The notes under the pieces: model-generated | Database searches by the model: none | What the model saw: the letters and a program-made list of their open reading frames with translations, nothing else | Told to the model about the DNA's origin: nothing | NCBI GenBank assembly: GCA_000437495.1 | Contig: FR897855.1 | Coordinates: 1 to 12,738, forward strand | From: Prevotella sp. CAG:485 | GTDB taxonomy: Bacteria; Bacteroidota; Bacteroidia; Bacteroidales; Muribaculaceae | Length of the DNA: 12,738 nucleotides | Reading direction: 5' to 3' | Shown here: positions 6,753-12,546 of the stretch, one piece after another | Numbering within the stretch: the first letter of the stretch is position 1 | Layout of the letters: every line of letters starts with the position of its first letter | Position numbers and translations under genes: made by a program

Positions 6753-7364
6753 ATGATGAAGAAGTTTGTAAATGGCGCTCTGGCGCTGATGGTAGTGTTT
6801 TTCATTGTTGCATGTTCCGGTTCGGGGCGTGGCGGTAATGGTGATTTCCCGCGCGATTTTGCAGAACGCAGCGATGAGCAAAAGGTGGCTTACATGATGG
6901 AGGCGGTGAGTCCGGATTCGGTGGCGCGCTTCATTGTGTATTCGTCGTTGTCGAATGACGCTGATGTGCATTTGAAATCGCTCAGCGCCGCTTATAACTA
7001 TGCTTATCAGCATTATCAGAAGATGGGCGACAGTCAGGAGAAATTTATTTTGGAGTTCGACCAGTTTTCAAATGAATTGCCGCTCGACGAAAGGATGCGT
7101 CTGATGAAGGCAGTAGGGCAGGAGGATGCCTTAGGACTCGGCCTGAAATTAGGTCTTGAATATTTCAAGGCTCTGCGCGATAAGAAGATGACGCTGCAGG
7201 AAGTAGACCGTGAGATTGCTGCGTTTAAGAAGGCTTGCGGCAACGATACAGCCACTTATGTACGTTTCGTGAAAGGCTTTAAGGCTGCTCTGAATACTGA
7301 CCGTGGCAAGAGTGTGGATCACGCTGTTTATGTAAAATATTCGCAATATCCCGAGTGCATGTAA
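6753..7364 (+). CDS. Unrecognised lipoprotein
   Basis: 203-residue exported protein that I do not assign to a family. It begins with a clear lipoprotein signal: KK at 3-4, a hydrophobic stretch of about 15 residues and a lipobox IVAC with Cys21, followed by a Ser/Gly-rich linker. The mature part appears mostly helical and charged, with no cysteine-rich or enzyme motif. It reads like a small helical-bundle protein (DEQKVAYMMEAVSPDSVARFIVYSSL; AAYNYAYQHYQKMGD). A second ATG three bases later (6756) is an equally good start. A one-mismatch -7 box TAATTTCG (6723-6730) precedes it. It stands alone between tRNA-Ser and the glycosidase-like gene. Confidence 0.75.
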   Translation: MMKKFVNGALALMVVFFIVACSGSGRGGNGDFPRDFAERSDEQKVAYMMEAVSPDSVARFIVYSSLSNDADVHLKSLSAAYNYAYQHYQKMGDSQEKFILEFDQFSNELPLDERMRLMKAVGQEDALGLGLKLGLEYFKALRDKKMTLQEVDREIAAFKKACGNDTATYVRFVKGFKAALNTDRGKSVDHAVYVKYSQYPECM

Positions 7365-7501
7365 ATAGGGTAGTGACGCTCATGTTCTGTGACTATCCAC
7401 ATACTCAATAACATTTATTGAAAAAAACTATTTTATTACTTTCATAAATATAAAATGATTGATTCAATTTTTAATTTATGAAGACGCTAATATAGCTTGC
7501 A

Positions 7502-8263
7502 TTGTTATCCATATTTGTTTTCTCCAATTGTAATCATAAAGGAGAAAATAATTCAATGGCTGTTAATGGAACAGACCATATTGAGGATACGATTGTCTAC
7601 AAATCAGAAGTGAAGGTAGATAGCATGCTTTATCTGATTCTGAAGATGAACCCGAAGTGTGGGTATGTAGCTATGGCCGACTCTGTCATCCATGACATAA
7701 ATGATTCGACAATAGCTATGTGTGTCGAAGCTGCCTTTACAGGAGAACTACTAAAAGACTTCAAGTCCACGAATGTTGCCGGTAATTATGTAGTGAACGG
7801 CAAGTTAAAGAAGGGATACAAATGCAAGGTCAACACAGGATTCCTCGGAACAGTTAACGGCGTTCCGTTTATCGGTTCGGTCAACAGACTTCAAAATTGG
7901 CTTGATGGAAAACATGACAAGGATTACTGCATGTTCCAGCAAGTGCTACTTGTTCAAAATGGTAAAAATGTTTACACAGGCAAACCAATCAAGATTACTT
8001 CAAAAAACATATATAGAGCCGCCTGTATAATGAACGACGGGAACTTCGCAGTTATACAGTCGCAAAGTGCCTTACCTCTTGAACAGTTCATCCGCTCGCT
8101 GGTCAATTTTGGCGTTTCAGATGCTCTTTATCTTGATATGGGAACCGGTTGGAATTATGGTTGGTATCGGGAGGCGAGAAAAGATTCCCCCACCAGATTG
8201 TTTGATTATCGTACACCATATCAAACTAACTGGCTTCTTATCAAGGCGAGAGACAATAATTGA
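7502..8263 (+). CDS. NAGPA-like phosphodiester glycosidase domain protein, with stop codon in its signal peptide
   Basis: The body resembles the phosphodiester glycosidase (NAGPA, DUF2233) fold. It has NTGFLGTVNGVPFIG (about 111-125), a central IYRAACIMNDGNFAVIQSQS and LPLEQFIRSLVNFGVSDALYLDMG, the last matching the usual 'efA..l..lG...AlnlDGG' ending with DMG in place of DGG. Such proteins cleave phosphodiester-linked sugars in the envelope. The natural start appears to be ATG at 7478, giving MKTLI, then TAG (7493-7495), then LALLSIFVFSNC, a lipoprotein signal cut at codon 6. The open frame then resumes at TTG 7502, which would lack the charged n-region and probably not be exported. The remaining 250 codons are undamaged, so this is a recent nonsense mutation, a base error, or a gene using suppression or reinitiation. 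The region is visibly more AT-rich than its neighbours, hinting at transfer. The family call is moderate. Confidence 0.55.
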   Translation: MLSIFVFSNCNHKGENNSMAVNGTDHIEDTIVYKSEVKVDSMLYLILKMNPKCGYVAMADSVIHDINDSTIAMCVEAAFTGELLKDFKSTNVAGNYVVNGKLKKGYKCKVNTGFLGTVNGVPFIGSVNRLQNWLDGKHDKDYCMFQQVLLVQNGKNVYTGKPIKITSKNIYRAACIMNDGNFAVIQSQSALPLEQFIRSLVNFGVSDALYLDMGTGWNYGWYREARKDSPTRLFDYRTPYQTNWLLIKARDNN

Positions 8264-8295
8264 TTTAAGACCACATTCAGATACATATAAATGGA

Positions 8296-8333
8296 TCTGA
8301 GGATTCGTCAAAATTGATTGACAAATCCTCAGA
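8296..8333. terminator. Bidirectional terminator between convergent genes
   Basis: TCTGAGGATT (8296-8305) pairs perfectly with AATCCTCAGA (8324-8333). After one C/A mismatch, GTCAA (8307-8311) pairs with TTGAC (8318-8322), leaving a 6-base loop. The plus side continues TAGTTGTTTTG and the minus side TCCATTTATATG. It lies between the glycosidase-like gene (stop at 8263) and the thioredoxin gene (stop at 8370), so it probably ends transcripts from both. Confidence 0.8.
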
Positions 8334-8369
8334 TAGTTGTTTTGTGGTTAGACTGATAAGTCTATTGAC

Positions 8370-8666
8370 TTACATGTTTTCTTCTATGAGGCCAAGAAGC
8401 TGACGCAGTGTCATTTCACCGCTTTTGCGCCATATTTCTTCACCGTTTTTGTAGAGGATGAAGGTGGGGATGCTCTCTACGTTGTTCTCTTCTGCGAGTG
8501 ATCGGTTTTCGTCTATCTCGAACTGGAAAACATTGCATCGTCCTTTAAGTTCGCCTTTTACTTCTTCCACAACCGGCATCATGCGCTGGCAATGAGGGCA
8601 CCAGTTGGCGTAGAATTCTACGAGTACTAATGAAGAACTATTGATAATGTCGTTATAAGTAGCCAT
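8370..8666 (-). CDS. Thioredoxin-fold protein with CPHC active site
   Basis: Single-domain thioredoxin of 98 residues without a signal peptide, hence cytoplasmic. The redox motif is WCPHC (Cys23, Cys26) in FYANWCPHCQRM, and the cis-proline is Pro67 in ESIPTF. Standard thioredoxins have CGPC. CPHC keeps both cysteines but resembles DsbA's CPHC, which in that family gives a more oxidising disulfide, so this is probably a specialised or stress-related thioredoxin and not the main TrxA. Helix 1 is short compared with about 105-110 residues for standard thioredoxin. It sits 60 bases downstream of the OmpA-family gene on the same strand. A near-consensus -7 box (TAACTTTA) and a small AATCAA/TTGATT palindrome (8686-8700) in the gap suggest it may have its own promoter. 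Confidence 0.88.
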   Translation of the reverse strand: MATYNDIINSSSLVLVEFYANWCPHCQRMMPVVEEVKGELKGRCNVFQFEIDENRSLAEENNVESIPTFILYKNGEEIWRKSGEMTLRQLLGLIEENM

Positions 8667-8726
8667 TTCAGTGTGTTTTAAAGTTAATCAAGATTTGATT
8701 TCTCTTTAATAACACATGATTCGGAC

Positions 8727-9389
8727 TTATTGTTTGCCAAAGATGATTCTGCCCTTTTTCGCCTCATCAAGCATTTTACGCCCCGGCACGAGATATATCT
8801 CGAGGCGTCGGTTGCGTGCGCGGTTTTTCATCGACAGGTTATCAACGCCGGGAAGGGGATCCCAGGAGCCGCTGGCAGTGGGGAAGAGGAAGTTGGTATT
8901 GCAGCCTTGATTCATAAACCAGTCGAAGACAGATGTTACGCGTTCCAGAGTTAGCTGGTCGGTATATGCTGTGTTGCCTGTATTGTCGGAATGCATATCA
9001 AGGATAACCCAGTACATATCCGGGTCGCGCAAGAAGCGTTTGAAGGGTGCGAGTGCTCGCCAGGCGTTGTCGCGCAACAAGGTGTCGTTGGGAGTGAAGA
9101 GTAAAGATGCGGGAATGGTAACAACCAATACTTCGCCGCCTCTGAGTTTCTCAACCGTTATCGGCTCGTGGCGATAACGTTGGTTGAGTTTCTTTATGTC
9201 GCCATTGAGAAGCGAGGTACCCTCTTTTTCCTGAAATTTGCGTATCAACACAGCTTCCTTTTCCGGCAATGGATTTGCCAGAAGCAGACCGTTTTTATCC
9301 AGCTCGTCAAGACCGGTATTATCCGGCTCGGCGCAGAAGGCAGGAATACCTATTATGATGCTAAAAATTAGAGCCCAAATCTTCTTCAT
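8727..9389 (-). CDS. OmpA-family peptidoglycan-binding envelope protein
   Basis: 220-residue exported protein. A Sec signal peptide is visible (KKIWALIFSIIIGIPAFCA, cut after about residue 20). After a charged linker, the C-terminal OmpA-like domain covers about 80-203: LVVTIPASLLFTPND, then WVILDMHSDNTGNTAYTDQLTLERVTSVFDWFMNQG, then SMKNRARNRRLEIYLVP with the conserved R/NRRxEI ending (R195). The DxxG/T turn and Arg fit binding to peptidoglycan meso-diaminopimelate in the periplasm. There is no N-terminal beta barrel, so it is likely periplasmic or membrane-associated and not a porin. Its start overlaps the 3' end of the upstream 112-residue gene by 29 bases, which suggests translational coupling. 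Confidence 0.82.
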   Translation of the reverse strand: MKKIWALIFSIIIGIPAFCAEPDNTGLDELDKNGLLLANPLPEKEAVLIRKFQEKEGTSLLNGDIKKLNQRYRHEPITVEKLRGGEVLVVTIPASLLFTPNDTLLRDNAWRALAPFKRFLRDPDMYWVILDMHSDNTGNTAYTDQLTLERVTSVFDWFMNQGCNTNFLFPTASGSWDPLPGVDNLSMKNRARNRRLEIYLVPGRKMLDEAKKGRIIFGKQ

Positions 9390-9699
9390 AAGCGATTTCT
9401 TCTTTAATTATTAGCGTAAGGTCGGGTAGATTTATTGCTTTAGGACCGTTTTTTGACAATATTTTGTATATGCCTCGGGCTATGGCTTCGGGCTGCAGAC
9501 GAGGGTCATCTTCATCGTCATCGGGGATATTACTGAGCGAAGTCGCGTCTACGCTGTCGTAATAATCCCATATTGCATCGATAATGTCGTAGAGGTCATC
9601 ATCGCTGTAACAGGCGCTGATTTCGGGAGATAAATTTTTGCGGATGAAGGCGATTGCATCTTCTTCATCGTATTCGGGAAACTGGTTGTTGTCTGCCAT
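9361..9699 (-). CDS. Acidic conserved-looking protein of unknown function
   Basis: 112 residues, no signal peptide or membrane segment, very acidic (stretches such as YDEEDAIAF, YSDDDLYDIIDAIWDYYD and DDDEDD). It is mostly predicted helical by eye. I do not recognise a named family. The codon use is natural and the gene is tightly packed: it starts 14 bases after the rimM stop and overlaps the OmpA-family start by 29 bases. It is therefore very likely a real gene in a rimM-led operon. A role tied to ribosome or envelope work would only be guilt by association. Confidence 0.7.
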   Translation of the reverse strand: MADNNQFPEYDEEDAIAFIRKNLSPEISACYSDDDLYDIIDAIWDYYDSVDATSLSNIPDDDEDDPRLQPEAIARGIYKILSKNGPKAINLPDLTLIIKEEIAYEEDLGSNF

Positions 9700-9713
9700 G
9701 GTTGTGGTGATGT

Positions 9714-10247
9714 TTATATTTCGAGAAGTCCCTGAGGGATGCTCATTGTTATTGTCTGAGCCTCGGTGTCGTAACTTTGTATCAAATCATCGGCAACAGG
9801 CACAAGCAAAGATTTGCCTTCCGTCGACAGAACCTCAAAGAGCGGATTCATTTCAGAATTGAGATTAACGTCTTCTATTACTCCCAGAGTATTGCCATCT
9901 TCATCAAGCAGGGTGAAGCCCTTGAAATCAGAAGCATACATGCCTTCGGAATCCTCTGCCAACCAATGAGTTAGGACATCAGCATCGGTAAAGATGGTGT
10001 GATTTACAAATTTTTGAGCCTGTTGCTCATCATCAATACTTTTGAGTTTAAGTAGAGAAGTTGTAGCACCTTTAGGCCTTATGGATTCAATGTAAAAGGG
10101 GGTGGGGATACCCTCTATTTCCACGATAATCCATTGACTCTGAATCAGATATTCGTCTTCAACTTCAAGCGAGGCATTTAGCTCGCCCTTGAGGGCATGT
10201 GTACGCTTAAAAATGCCGATTGCTTTATAATGTTCGGGTAGATTCAT
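9714..10247 (-). CDS. rimM: Ribosome maturation factor RimM
   Basis: 177 residues, the normal length. RimM binds ribosomal protein S19 and helps maturation of the 30S head. The N-terminal RimM domain covers about 5-95, with the characteristic YKAIGIFKRTHALKGELNAS near the start. A PRC-barrel-like domain covers about 100-177, with GFTLLDEDGNTLGVIEDV and the signature LLVPVADDLI (about 147-156). The usual rpsP/trmD neighbours are absent; here it leads a group with the 112-residue protein and the OmpA-family gene. The start ATG at 10247 lies only 4 bases past a perfect -7 box on the minus strand, so the mRNA is probably leaderless or nearly so. Confidence 0.93.
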   Translation of the reverse strand: MNLPEHYKAIGIFKRTHALKGELNASLEVEDEYLIQSQWIIVEIEGIPTPFYIESIRPKGATTSLLKLKSIDDEQQAQKFVNHTIFTDADVLTHWLAEDSEGMYASDFKGFTLLDEDGNTLGVIEDVNLNSEMNPLFEVLSTEGKSLLVPVADDLIQSYDTEAQTITMSIPQGLLEI

Positions 10248-10251
10248 GATG

Positions 10252-10259
10252 CAAAGTTA
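10252..10259 (-). promoter_or_regulatory. -7 box of the rimM promoter
   Basis: The minus strand reads TAACTTTG, a perfect TAnnTTTG box, ending 4 bases before the rimM start codon. The -33 region (around 10279-10282) would overlap the -7 box of the divergent acetyltransferase gene and shows no clear TTG. Confidence 0.6.
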
Positions 10260-10272
10260 CGATTTTTTTGTG

Positions 10273-10280
10273 TACATTTG
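10273..10280 (+). promoter_or_regulatory. -7 box of the acetyltransferase promoter
   Basis: TACATTTG is a perfect TAnnTTTG box on the plus strand, 23 bases before the preferred ATG at 10304. This position also argues against the upstream TTG at 10268 as the start, since that codon would precede the transcription start. Its -33 position would fall on the rimM -7 box. Confidence 0.6.
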
Positions 10281-10303
10281 CATTAGATTTGAATATTTCG
10301 AGC

Positions 10304-10783
10304 ATGGGCAAAGAAAAGATGATGGTGAAAAGCTTTGACGAGCTGACCAAAAAGGAGCTTTACGACGCGTTATTCCTGCGGGCCAAAGTGTTTGTGGTGG
10401 AACAGGAATGTGCGTATTTAGACCTTGATTATCTCGACCAAAAATGTTTGCATTGTTTGCTGTATGACAAAGACGAATTGGTGGCTTATGCGCGTGTAAT
10501 TCCGGCCGGCTTGCAGCATGAGGATGTTGGCATAGGACGAGTTGTTACATCGCGACAAGGACAAGGATATGGTTATAGAATTTTTGCCGAAGCTATGAAA
10601 GCGGCGAAAGAAAAATTAGGCGCCCGAAGGATTGAGATAGCTTCACAGGCATATATACAGAATTTTTATCGGCAATTTGGATTCCGAGCAGCCTCAGAAG
10701 AATATATACTTGAGTTCCGCCCGCACTTGACAATGATTTGGGAAGCCCCAGAGAGTGAAAATGACCCAACTTCCAATAGCTAA
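10304..10783 (+). CDS. ElaA-like GNAT N-acetyltransferase
   Basis: GCN5-related acetyltransferase of about 159 residues that transfers acetyl from acetyl-CoA to an amine of unknown identity. The ElaA-type N-terminus is clear: FLRAKVFVVEQECAYLDLDYLD (about 24-45) followed by CLHCLLYDKDELVAYARVIP. The acetyl-CoA pyrophosphate loop RQGQGYG (84-90) is intact after VGIGRVV. The C-terminal IQNFYRQFGFRAASEEYILEFRPHLTM is the family ending, with the acidic/His pocket kept. I choose ATG at 10304; the further in-frame ATGs (10319, 10322) are possible. It is divergent from rimM with overlapping promoters. No terminator is seen before the tandem array that begins 103 bases downstream, so the array may be transcribed as its 3' tail. 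Confidence 0.88.
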   Translation: MGKEKMMVKSFDELTKKELYDALFLRAKVFVVEQECAYLDLDYLDQKCLHCLLYDKDELVAYARVIPAGLQHEDVGIGRVVTSRQGQGYGYRIFAEAMKAAKEKLGARRIEIASQAYIQNFYRQFGFRAASEEYILEFRPHLTMIWEAPESENDPTSNS

Positions 10784-10885
10784 GAACATCCAAAGAGAGG
10801 AATATAAAATAAATACATAATATCAATTATGTTAAATACCATGTCTGCGAGCTCTACTTCAGCGAAAAAAAGAGATAGCCAGAGG

Positions 10886-11288
10886 TAGCTGAGTAGCTAA
10901 GTTAGCTATTGTAGCTGAGTAGCTAAGGTAGCTGTTTTAGCTTGGTAGCTTGGTAGCTTTGGGAGCTGGGTAGCTATGGTTGCAGAGTAATTATTGTAGC
11001 TGAGTAGCTTTGGAGGTTGAGTAGCTTTGGAGGCTGGGAAGCTTTGGTGGCGTGGAGGCATTGGTAGCTGGGAAGCTTTGGCAGCTGAGAAGCTTTGGTG
11101 GCGTGGATGCTTTGTAGGCTGAGAAGCTTTGGAAGCAGAGTGGCTTTGGTTGCTGGGTAGCTTTGTAGGCAGAGTAGCTTTGGAGGCAGAGTAGCTTTGG
11201 AGGCAGGGTGGATTTGGAGGTTGTGTGGTTTTGGTGGCGTGGAGGCTTTGGAGGCGTGGGTAGCTGAGTGATTTGGAAGCTGAGTAGT
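10886..11288. repeat. Degenerate 17-bp tandem array (about 23 units)
   Basis: From 10886 the plus strand repeats every 17 bases with consensus close to TAGCTGAGTAGCTTTGG, varying to AGGCAGAGTAGCTTTGG. Units run in perfect 17-bp register from 10912 to 11251 (20 units). Register breaks are a 9-base half unit at 10903-10911, another at 11252-11260 and a 16-base unit at 11261-11276. Each unit is itself two related halves, TAGCTGAG and TAGCTTTGG. Units 11167-11183 and 11184-11200 are identical; most others differ at 2-6 positions. The plus strand is G/T-rich and poor in C. Seventeen is not a multiple of three and the plus strand is full of TAG/TGA, so it is not a coding repeat in that direction. 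Confidence 0.93.
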
Positions 11289-11353
11289 ATGTGTGAAGGA
11301 TGAGGGGGATAAGGAGGGGCGGAAATTTTGGAAAGGTGTAGAAATTCGGGGGA

Positions 11354-11385
11354 TTTGTGCAGGTCGAAATTTTTTATTAAATTTG
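11354..11385 (+). promoter_or_regulatory. Promoter upstream of etfBA
   Basis: TTTG (11354-11357), a 20-base spacer and TAAATTTG (11378-11385) give a full match to the Bacteroidota promoter consensus, with the same spacing as the serC promoter. Transcription should start near 11390-11393. The etfB ATG is about 268 bases further, so either the leader is long or a small or decayed gene lies between. Confidence 0.7.
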
Positions 11386-11395
11386 CAGAAAATTA

Positions 11396-11649
11396 GTGCT
11401 CAAAGAGAACGGCTCTACCCTCGTCATTCTCCACCGAAGATTATTCGATGAGTTCATTAGGGTGTTATTCGTTCACGTTGTCGTGTAGATTTGGTGAACG
11501 CAATAAGGTTGCCTGAATGGATAGTTAAAACCCGGATAGAAGCGTTGGAGTTTGATGAGATTGAGAATTTTCTGTGGATTAATCTAATATCAGAAAAGCA
11601 CACCTCAGGTCGTTTGGCAAGGGCATATAGAGAGTTAGAAACAACATAA
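11396..11649 (+). pseudogene. Possible frameshifted short ORF in the etfB leader
   Basis: Two open segments are adjacent. One starts at GTG 11396 and runs in frame to TAG at 11486 (LKENGSTLVILHRRLFDEF and on). A second, in another frame, is open from 11461 to TAA at 11647-11649 and contains RLPEWIVKTRIEALEFDEIE and then SGRLARAYRELETT. Joined near 11485 they would give one protein of about 85 residues with natural-looking composition. This may be a decayed small gene or one with a single frame error. A separate 51-residue gene from GTG 11494 is the alternative. No family recognised; low confidence. Confidence 0.25.
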
Positions 11650-11659
11650 CAACTTAATT

Positions 11660-12529
11660 ATGAGTTTGAAAATCATAGTGCTGGCCAAGCAGGTACCTGA
11701 CACTCGCAATGTGGGTAAGGATGCAATGAAGGCCGATGGCACCGTAAATCGCGCCGCACTGCCGGCCATTTTCAATCCCGAAGATTTGAATGCTTTGGAG
11801 CAGGCTCTTCAGCTGAAGGACCGTTATCCCGGCAGCACGGTAACCTTATTGACCATGGGTCCCGGCCGTGCAGCTGAAATAATTCGCGAGGGTTTATATC
11901 GCGGCGCAGACAACGGCGTTGTTCTGTCGGACCGTGCATTTGCCGGCAGCGACACCTTGGCTACCTCATACGCGTTGGCAACGGCAGTACGCAAGATAGG
12001 CGACTTTGACATAATTCTGGGCGGACGTCAGGCTATTGACGGCGACACGGCTCAGGTAGGCCCGCAGATAGCTGAGAAACTCGGATTGCCGCAGGTAACA
12101 TACGCTGAAGAAGTCGGCGAGGTGAAAGATGGAAAAATCACCATCAAACGTCGCATAGAGAACGGCATTGAGACGGTTAAGGCTCCCCTGCCGCTGCTGG
12201 TAACTGTTAATGGCAGTGCCGACGAGTGCAGACCGCGCAACGCCCGTTCGCTGCAGAAATACAAATATGCGGCAGCTCCGAGCGAGCTTAAGGATGACGA
12301 CAAACGCAAACCGCTGGTAGAAGCCCGCGATTATCTGCAAATCAAGGAATGGAGTGCAGATTTCGTAGGAGCCGATAGAGAACAGTGCGGCTTGCCCGGC
12401 TCTCCCACAAAAGTGAAGAAAATAGAAAATGTGGTTTTCAGCGCCAAGGAATCGGTTCGCCTCAGTGATGCCGACAACGAAGTTGAAGACCTGGTAAAGC
12501 AACTTATAGCCAACCATACCATAGGCTAA
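11660..12529 (+). CDS. etfB: Electron transfer flavoprotein beta subunit
   Basis: 289 residues, EtfB/FixA family. It binds AMP or FAD and forms a heterodimer with EtfA, passing electrons between acyl-CoA dehydrogenase-type enzymes and other carriers, in the cytoplasm. The N-terminus KIIVLAKQVPDTRNV is the typical opening. NPEDLNALEQALQLKD and VTLLTMGPGRAAEIIREGLYRGAD follow the Rossmann-like ETF fold. GGRQAIDGDTAQVGP (121-135) with the adjacent AEKLGLPQVTY is the nucleotide-binding signature. It is intact and of normal length. etfA starts 17 bases downstream. Whether this pair is an ordinary or a bifurcating ETF cannot be settled from the part shown. Confidence 0.94.
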   Translation: MSLKIIVLAKQVPDTRNVGKDAMKADGTVNRAALPAIFNPEDLNALEQALQLKDRYPGSTVTLLTMGPGRAAEIIREGLYRGADNGVVLSDRAFAGSDTLATSYALATAVRKIGDFDIILGGRQAIDGDTAQVGPQIAEKLGLPQVTYAEEVGEVKDGKITIKRRIENGIETVKAPLPLLVTVNGSADECRPRNARSLQKYKYAAAPSELKDDDKRKPLVEARDYLQIKEWSADFVGADREQCGLPGSPTKVKKIENVVFSAKESVRLSDADNEVEDLVKQLIANHTIG

Positions 12530-12546
12530 GCAACCTGAACAGAGAC

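Larger units (their letters stand above)
11289..11659 (+). other. Leader region before etfB
   Basis: 371 bases without an intact gene. It starts with a purine-rich stretch (11289-11350) carrying short echoes GAAATTTTG/GAAATTCGG/GAAATTTTT, then a good promoter (11354-11385), then about 270 bases to the etfB ATG. That last part contains short open segments in two frames that look like a decayed ORF (listed separately). No tRNA, riboswitch or strong terminator was recognised. Confidence 0.6.

Noticed and set aside
7365..7477. Possible terminator or promoter between the lipoprotein gene and the glycosidase-like gene
   Set aside because: Only a weak 6-bp TCAATA/TATTGA hairpin and no good TAnnTTTG box; not strong enough to list.
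4400..8263. Alternative genetic code (TGA or TAG read as sense)
   Set aside because: TAG ends serA and the integrase, and TGA ends the glycosidase-like gene at sensible places; other genes contain no internal TGA or TAG in frame.
10268..10303. Upstream TTG start for the acetyltransferase
   Set aside because: It would lie within the promoter, before the predicted transcription start, and adds residues unlike the family N-terminus.
10906..11061. 51-codon minus-strand open frame inside the 17-bp array
   Set aside because: It follows from the repeat having no minus-strand stops; the only ATG is a chance change in one unit, the composition is low-complexity, and there is no promoter or start context.
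10886..11288. CRISPR array
   Set aside because: Units are contiguous 17-mers with no unique spacers, too short and too variable for CRISPR repeats, and there are no cas genes.
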